A stretch of 64,000 nucleotides of DNA from positions 11,092,658 to 11,156,657 of the forward strand of contig NC_060912.1 of assembly GCF_014805685.1 (NCBI RefSeq), in the 5' to 3' direction. The notes under the pieces are model-generated. The model ran no database searches and was not told the DNA's origin. It saw nothing but the letters and a program-made list of their open reading frames with translations. The stretch is from Silurus meridionalis (taxonomy: Eukaryota; Chordata; Actinopteri; Siluriformes; Siluridae). The first letter of the stretch is position 1, and the number at the start of each line of letters is the position of its first letter. Made by a program: the position numbers and the translations under genes. This document shows, piece after piece, positions 58,095 to 64,000 of this stretch.

Positions 58095-58974
58095 TAACGG
58101 CTCATTGGATTTCTTTTTTTTACGCCTTGCATTTTTCTTTATATTTTAAATACTTGTTTTAATTATTTGTTTGTGTATCGCCCGAACCCATTTACAGATT
58201 AAAAAAATTAGTTAATTATGTTTATTTAAGAATAAGGTCAGGTTCCTAATGATTTGGTTTATCATGTGCACTAAAAATGAATAATGGCTTCAATATTTTC
58301 GTGTAAACAAATTAAAAACGCGAAATGTAACATTGTGTAAGATACACGTGTTGGAATTGTTGATTTTATTTACTTTCAGGTGGCATTTCTCTTCTTTCTT
58401 TCATTTCTCTCCCATGTTCCTTGTCCCTTAATAATGTGTGTTGATCTGTTCAGCCACCAGAGGGCGAACTTCCCCTGTGCAGTGTGTCTGAACACTGTGG
58501 TGTTCACCTGTACACTCATGCAGGTATCAAAAAGCTTCAGATCATTTTCACATCAAACATCAGAATGAGCAAAAGGGGAAGATCTCCATGACTGTGGCCA
58601 TGGCGTGGACGTTTGGTGATATCAGAACGGCTGGTTGGAGAGTTTCAGAAATCTATAGCGGTGACTCTTGACTCCTGATGAAGCAGATGATCTCAGCTGA
58701 GATAAAGTAGCTGGATCAACCGTGCACTCAGAACCCTGAGAGGTGACGATGTTACGATTGGACTGGTTTCTTCATTCTGGACTTGTTGACAAATTTTGAG
58801 CCTAACAATAATCTTCGCCCACATACCTTACAGGCCTAGCTCCACTTATTTCTCAACAATAACCCTGAGCTATGTGTCATAACCGCCGAGCCGAGAGGAG
58901 TCTACTGGTGTAAACATGTTGTGTGTGTGTCGACTCTACTTCTCCTTTAGAGGCATATAAAGGGGTATAATGTG
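58095..58974. other. mtx1-txnip intergenic spacer, left part
   Basis: No gene was found. 58454-58466 (CCACCAGAGGGCG) fully matches the CTCF core CCASYAGRKGGCR. 58570-58870 resembles dispersed repeat DNA but I cannot name it. Confidence 0.45.
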
Positions 58975-59030
58975 TAGACGTGGTAGCTCGATGATTAAGG
59001 CTCTGAGTTACTCAATATAAAAGTCTCTTT
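58975..59030 (+). mobile_element. Truncated tRNA-derived SINE head
   Basis: GTGGTAGCTCGATGATTAAGG matches an A-box-type SINE start followed by CTCTGAGTTACTC. No B box or body follows. Confidence 0.5.
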
Positions 59031-59890
59031 TTTCCTTTCAATAACCCCAATAATACCAAACATCGATCCTAATCAGTCCTATTTTACAGTCCTACAGGAC
59101 AATACGAACAAATCCACAGCACCGGTCGCACAAAAGTGGATAAGATTTGACTCGTATAAAAATATTATAATGCACAGTCCAATCTTTAAATACTACACGA
59201 TTTTAAACTGTTGTCCAGTCGAATCTACTTGATCTTCTGCTCAACAGGAAAATTGCGTTGGATAAAAATCGCAATGAAATACTGGCGAAATGACGTGCGA
59301 TACAGACGTCCTCACGTTGGTTATTATTGTTGTGTTCGCGCTTTAGTTCATGTAGAAGGTATAAAGAGTCTGATTGGGATTTGTTGGGTATAGACGGGGA
59401 GAAAAATAAAGCGTTTTAAACCCTTTAATGGTGCATAAATATAAAAAAAGGACCCTGATCCCAAATTGCGACTGTTGTGAATAATTGAATCCCAAACACA
59501 CGTTTTATCATAACGAAGGGTCTGATGTGTCTGAATATCGGACACGTCATCATATACTTATTTAAGTCTTGATTGGACATGACAGTGGGAATGATTGGGG
59601 AATGATTGGATGAAGCATGGACATGAAAACAATTTAAAGTCTATACATAGGCTGTCTATGGGGTGCACAAACTTTTGCTTCCCCATCTTAATCATAATCA
59701 CATACAATGGGCTTTCTCTTTCTCTTTAGTGCATCTATATATATATAAAGTTTTGACTCATTTCAGGAAAGCACCTTTTGTCCAGAACATATTTTCTGTC
59801 TTAGTCTCCTCCTCCTCCTCTTCCTCTTCTTCCTCCTCCTCTTTCTTATTTCTTTCCGGCAGCTGCTGCACACTCGCTTCTCTGCCCTGG
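59031..59890. other. txnip upstream region
   Basis: No gene was found. It holds short open frames without similarity, and a (CCT)n tract at 59808-59842 shortly before the txnip control elements. Confidence 0.45.
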
Positions 59891-59892
59891 TC

Positions 59893-60089
59893 CACGAGGT
59901 GTTCACGCGCCGCCGCTGCACGCCGATTGGCTGGAGCCGACGCAAACAACTCGTCTCGACCAATCAGAGAGGTGTGCACGTGCTCGGCACACGCGGAGCA
60001 CAGCGCTCGTTCATGAACAAGTGGGAAGCCTCGGTGGTAAACAAGCTGAGCGTGTGAGTGCACCAGTAGCTGCTGTAGCCATATAAAAG
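59893..60089 (+). promoter_or_regulatory. txnip: txnip promoter: two ChoRE-type elements, two CCAAT boxes, FOXO site, TATA
   Basis: CACGAG-GTGTT-CACGCG at 59893-59909 is a carbohydrate-response element with the required 5-bp spacing. CACGTG-CTCGG-CACACG at 59977-59993 is a second, slightly degenerate one. Between them lie an inverted CCAAT (ATTGG, 59926-59930) and a direct CCAAT (59960-59964). GTAAACA (FOXO type) lies at 60037-60043 and TATAAAAG at 60082-60089. Mammalian TXNIP promoters are driven by MondoA/ChREBP-MLX at ChoREs with NF-Y at CCAAT boxes, and the same set is present here. Confidence 0.8.
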
Positions 60090-60263
60090 GGAGTACAGCA
60101 TAGCTTTCCACAAATCTCTGGTGAACTTAGCATGTACTCGAGGTAGCTCAGGACCCGAGATAAGGACAGAACAGTGTTTGGCTCGTCACTGCTTGACATT
60201 ATAGTGCATTTGCGAGATTTGTTTTGTTTTTAGATTTTGCACATTTACAAAGATCACTTCAAC

Positions 60264-60895
60264 ATGGTGGCCATGACCAAACGGGTCAAGATCTTTCAGA
60301 TCGTCTTCAACGACCCGACTAAGACTTTCTACTGCAGTGGGGATAAAGTCGCTGGGAAGATCGTAGTCGAGGTGAATGAAGCTACGCGCGTCTCCGCGAT
60401 GCGCGTCCTCGGCGTGGGTTGCGCCAAAGTGGATTACTCCAAGGGGAAGCAGAGATGTCGACAGGAGATTGACTACCTGAAGTATGAAGAAGTGGTTCTG
60501 CTGGACGACCAGCCTGCAGGTAAGATGATTGACATCATCAGCAACATCGCATCTCTACTCCAAACACGACATCGGCGCTTTTTTTTATACTACTACAACA
60601 TAGTACGGTCCATCAGCATGTCGTCATGACTACTAATACCAGAACGCGCACTGAGGGTACTAAGTAGTACGCATGCGTCACATTGTTTTGCGTACTAGCG
60701 CACTAAACAGTATGCTTAATTAGAGCGTATTTTACCTATTAGACCAATACCATGTACATAATACATACTAATACGCTAATTTAGGCTCAATTAGTACTCA
60801 AAAATTAGTATTCAAAGTTCCAAAAGCACTCTTTAAGTGATTATTGTTGATAAACAGGACAGTTTCCATAAAATGGTGTAATTATTTGATTCAGG

Positions 60896-60934
<39 letters not shown>

Positions 60935-62291
60935 AGAAAGAAGTCTTGTGTATTGAAAGATTTGTGTATCTTCCTACAGATACTGACGGCTCGGTCATCC
61001 TCAGACCTGGAAACAAGTACGAATACATGTTTGGCTTCGAGCTTCCACAGCAAGGGTGAGCGTCATCATTTGCACGTTGTTTGGAAAGTGTGTTCTGAGG
61101 TCTTTGGAGAGCACGATGTGCTCACATCCTGTTTTTCCTGTCTGCAGGCAGCTGGTGTCTTCATACGATGGGAAGTTCGGGAGCGTGCAGTACTATGTGA
61201 AGGCGTTGATGGAGAGAGCGTCTCAGCCCGCACTCGAGTGCAAGAAGAACTTTGAGGTGGAAGAGCCACTGGACGTGAACACGCCGGACTTAATGGTGAG
61301 GGTGAATTTGAGTGAACTTGTTTCTTTATCATATTTTAAGTTCACACACTTGAACATCTCGTAAACTAACTCTCGTTTATGGATGTTTTTCAGTCTCCAG
61401 CAGCCGGCATGAAGGAGAAAAAGGTCACCTGTATGTTCATTCCGGACGGCCAAGTGTGCCTGAACGCCAAGATCGACAGACGCGGTTTCTGCGAAGGTGA
61501 AGAAATCTTAATCGACGCCAAGTTCGAGAACACCTGCTCTCGCATCGTGGTTCCCAAAGCCGCCATTGTGGCCAAGCAGACGTACCAGGTTAACGGGCAC
61601 ACCAAAGTGGTCAGGCAGAAGCTTTCATCTGTCCGTGGGAATCACATCATCTCGGGGATGTGCGACGCCTGGCTTGGGAAGTCCATCCGCGTTCCCAAGA
61701 TCAAACCATCCATCCTGGGTTGTGGGATCATCCGAGTGGAGTACGCCCTCATGGTGAGTGTTAATAGCCTTTCAAATAATGTGAGAATTCGGCCTTCAAA
61801 AGTTATAAGCATGCTAATGAATCGTTTTGATTCCAGATCTACATGCACATCCCAGGCAGCGAGAAGCTGATCCTGGAGCTGCCCCTGGTCATCGGAACAG
61901 TGCCCTACAGTGGCCTCAACAGCCGCACCAACAGCATGAGCAGTCAGGAAAGCACAACCTCGACCAGCTGGGTGTCCCTGCGCCTACCGTCCACAGGTCC
62001 GCCCAGCTACTGCGACGTGACCCGTGACGTCCGCCTGGACCAGCCGCTCACACCCCTGCTGGACGACTACGACGGTGGGGACAGTCCCATCTTCATGAAC
62101 AGCCCACACTTCAGCTTCCCTCCACTTCCTCCCTACTCCGAGGTGGGTCTCGATATCAAACCGCAGGTTTCACTTTAGCTCACGATGCTGATGTGGTTTC
62201 TGTGAACAAAGTAGGTTCTAACTGGTGTTTCACACGTTTCCAGGTGGAGGAAGAGTACAACGGCAACGCCCGCATGCTTCCAGTGTGCTGA
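60264..62291 (+). CDS. txnip: Thioredoxin-interacting protein (alpha-arrestin)
   Basis: This is a 397-residue alpha-arrestin from six coding exons: 60264-60519, 60980-61055, 61148-61295, 61394-61753, 61837-62142 and 62244-62291 (phases agree). It binds and inhibits reduced thioredoxin and promotes endocytosis of glucose transporters, linking glucose to redox state. Arrestin-N starts near VFNDPTKTFYCSGDKVAGKI; arrestin-C follows SPAAGMKEKKVTCMFIPDGQ. The two cysteines used for thioredoxin binding in human (63 and 247) align with Cys65 (KQRC) and Cys250 (SGMC). A PPSY motif (335-338) can recruit WW-domain ubiquitin ligases. The second site is LPPY (377-380) in place of PPTY. The start ATG has A at -3, and an in-frame ATG at 60237 upstream adds residues absent from the family. 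Which teleost copy (a or b) is not resolved. Confidence 0.96.
60898..60931. repeat. (TA)n microsatellite in txnip intron 1
   Basis: About 17 TA units, 50 bp before the exon 2 acceptor. Confidence 0.95.
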
Positions 62292-63060
62292 GCGACTTCC
62301 AAAGCCATCCAGTCTTCCGTCACAACATCAGGGAACCGGTGAAGCTTCCTCTCAGGGACACCAGAGACGGACAAACAGGGTTTTCCCCCGTGTCCGGGGC
62401 GTCACACCGCCTGAGCGATGCCTTTTTCTCTGTGAACGTTCAGGGACTGAACACGGCATGCGTCGTTTTCACTGTTACAAGTCTTTCGCTCGATGAGTGT
62501 CCTGCTGAACTGCAGCGTGTAGTTACTGAGACATTCCCTTTCAGACGCAATAAAAACAAACGCACGCCGCAAAACTTCCAGCTTCTCGTTCTTCGCCTAA
62601 TCAGAGCGGTTTGTGTAGAAATCCCCTGTGTAGGAGACTTTATCCGAGGAACCGATTTGATCAGTTTGTTCTGATGAAGCGGTTTCTCTTGTTATAATGC
62701 ACTTTGGTTTGGATGCAGTTGTGCTTCCTGACTGCCTGAAGAGACTTTTCTCTATCCAGTCACGATCGTCTTCCACTTTCCCGTCGCTCCGACCTGGACT
62801 TTTCCTTAGCGACATCTCCACACCACGCCAAACACTTCAGGGTGCTGATCTTCTCTGTGATTTTAGCCAGATCAGGAAAAGACTGCATCCTCCAACTTTC
62901 TATCCATAATCGCTTTTATATTCCCAGCGATCGCTTTTCAGAAAGAATGTGACCAGATTGTATTTGTACGTGGAGCACGTTTTTGTTTTTTGTACAAAAA
63001 ATTGTATTATAAATTGTGTTTTGTATTCAAACCCTGTGGGTTAGTTTTCAATAAAAGATT
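62292..63060 (+). other. txnip: txnip 3' UTR and poly(A) signal
   Basis: A 3' UTR of about 770 bp ends with AATAAA at 63050-63055, preceded by a T-rich stretch. The ORF at 62225-62674 overlaps exon 6 in another frame and is not coding. Confidence 0.75.
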
Positions 63061-63650
63061 AAAAATTATACACCTTTTTCTCAATTGTTTTTGTTGTTGT
63101 TGACATTGAAAAAAGAGAAATTCTACGACACACAAGTTGAACAGATACAGAGAGAAGAAAAAATAGATATTTTACTCAAAAAAAAAGTCAACTCAAGTCT
63201 ACTTTTATTGTGATTGGAACTGTAGACAGTAGAGCACATGGTGAAACAAAACAACGTTCCCACAGGACCAAGATGTTACACAAGACCACATAAAATCACA
63301 AAAATTAACAACACAACTACACAAATTATCCTGTACATGGTGCACGTGTGCAACATTTAGAGCAAAAAGAATAACGAGACACAGTAACACTGCAACGGTG
63401 ATGCAGCTGCTCAGCATGCTCTTGACAGTTCCTCTGTAGAACGTTGTGAGGATGTGCGGTGAGACCTGGGTTTTCCTTAACTTTCTTAGTAAATAGAAAT
63501 GCTGGTGGGTTTTAATTGTTATAGAGCTGGTTTTGAGGGACCAGGTGAAGTTGTCCTCCTCCTGGAGAACCTAGTGGTGGAACAACAGCACTGCTCAGAT
63601 GTTGAAGATGCCTGCTGGTCTGCACATCCTCTGAGCATATGATTGTGATT
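63061..63650. other. Intergenic downstream of txnip
   Basis: No supported gene was found. AT-rich sequence with scattered ACACAA words. Confidence 0.4.
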
Positions 63651-63654
63651 CTAT

Positions 63655-64000
63655 TTGAACATCCCATTCCACATTGAGTCCTTATTTGCTGTTTTAATGA
63701 GCTCCACTCTTCTGAGATGTTCCACTAGATATTGTGTGCAACTCATTCAGCCACAAGATTGATAGTAAAGTCAGGTAGTGATGTAGGTGAGAAGGTGAGG
63801 AGGTCTTGGATGCAGTCATTGTTCACATTTATTCAAAAGGTTTTTAATAGGTTGGAGCTCTATAGCAGGAGATCTTCCACTCCAACCCATGCAAAGCAGA
63901 TCTTCATGGAACTGGCTTTGTGCACAGGGGTATTGTCATGCTGGAACAGTTTTGGGTCTCCTGGTTGAAGTGAAGGAAAAATCTCATTCGACTGCACTCA
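63655..64000 (-). mobile_element. Tc1-like transposon, running off the window
   Basis: AACATCCCATTCCACATTGAG, TTCCACTAGATATTGTGTGC, GGTAGTGATGTAGGTGAGAAGG and GGCTTTGTGCACAGGGGTAT follow the same order as the copies at 3125 and 7165. The right end is beyond the window. Confidence 0.7.

Overview
The window is nuclear DNA of a teleost fish, most likely a catfish (Siluriformes). It holds multi-exon genes with GT-AG introns, several hundred microsatellite and minisatellite units, tRNA-derived SINEs and many decayed Tc1-like transposons. The lineage call rests mainly on a five-exon growth hormone gene encoding a 200-residue precursor with five cysteines after the signal peptide, the pattern of ostariophysan and especially catfish GH.

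Six protein genes can be assembled exon by exon. Plus strand: a MYL4-like essential myosin light chain (10849-13963), lrp12 (16598-21223) and txnip (60264-62291). Minus strand: growth hormone gh1 (25195-23187), thrombospondin-3 thbs3 (45754-35106) and metaxin-1 mtx1 (58057-52243). Five of the six show a recognisable promoter: TATA boxes for the myosin, gh1 and txnip genes, a CpG/GC-box start for lrp12, and an ETS/YY1 start for mtx1.

Layout: 1-10.7 kb is gene-free and repeat-rich (Tc1-like remnants, a SINE inside a tandem array, CA/CG tracts, a LINE tail). 10.8-22.2 kb holds the myosin gene and lrp12. gh1 is convergent with lrp12 at 23.2-25.2 kb. 25.6-35 kb is gene-free, with a Tc1-like transposase relic, a cluster of tandem tRNA-like units, a cluster of CTCF-like motifs and an 850-bp minisatellite. 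35-46 kb is thbs3, whose introns are full of (CA)n, (GT)n and (GA)n. 46-52 kb is repeats. 52-58 kb is mtx1, with two large minisatellites in one intron. 58-64 kb holds the txnip promoter and gene, then another Tc1-like copy.

The genes do not form one pathway: sarcomere (myosin light chain), receptor (lrp12), endocrine (gh1), extracellular matrix (thbs3), mitochondrial outer membrane (mtx1) and glucose/redox sensing (txnip). thbs3 and mtx1 are neighbours, as in mammals, but here lie head-to-tail. Points that most merit a second look: two apparent one-base losses in thbs3 exon 8 and a two-base loss in mtx1 exon 6; complementary UG/CA repeats bracketing exons in lrp12 and thbs3; a 16-copy array of CCAAT boxes in mtx1 intron 2; the tRNA-like tandem array at 27.4-29 kb; and a conserved-looking carbohydrate-response promoter on txnip. 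All calls were made by reading the sequence; no database search was run.
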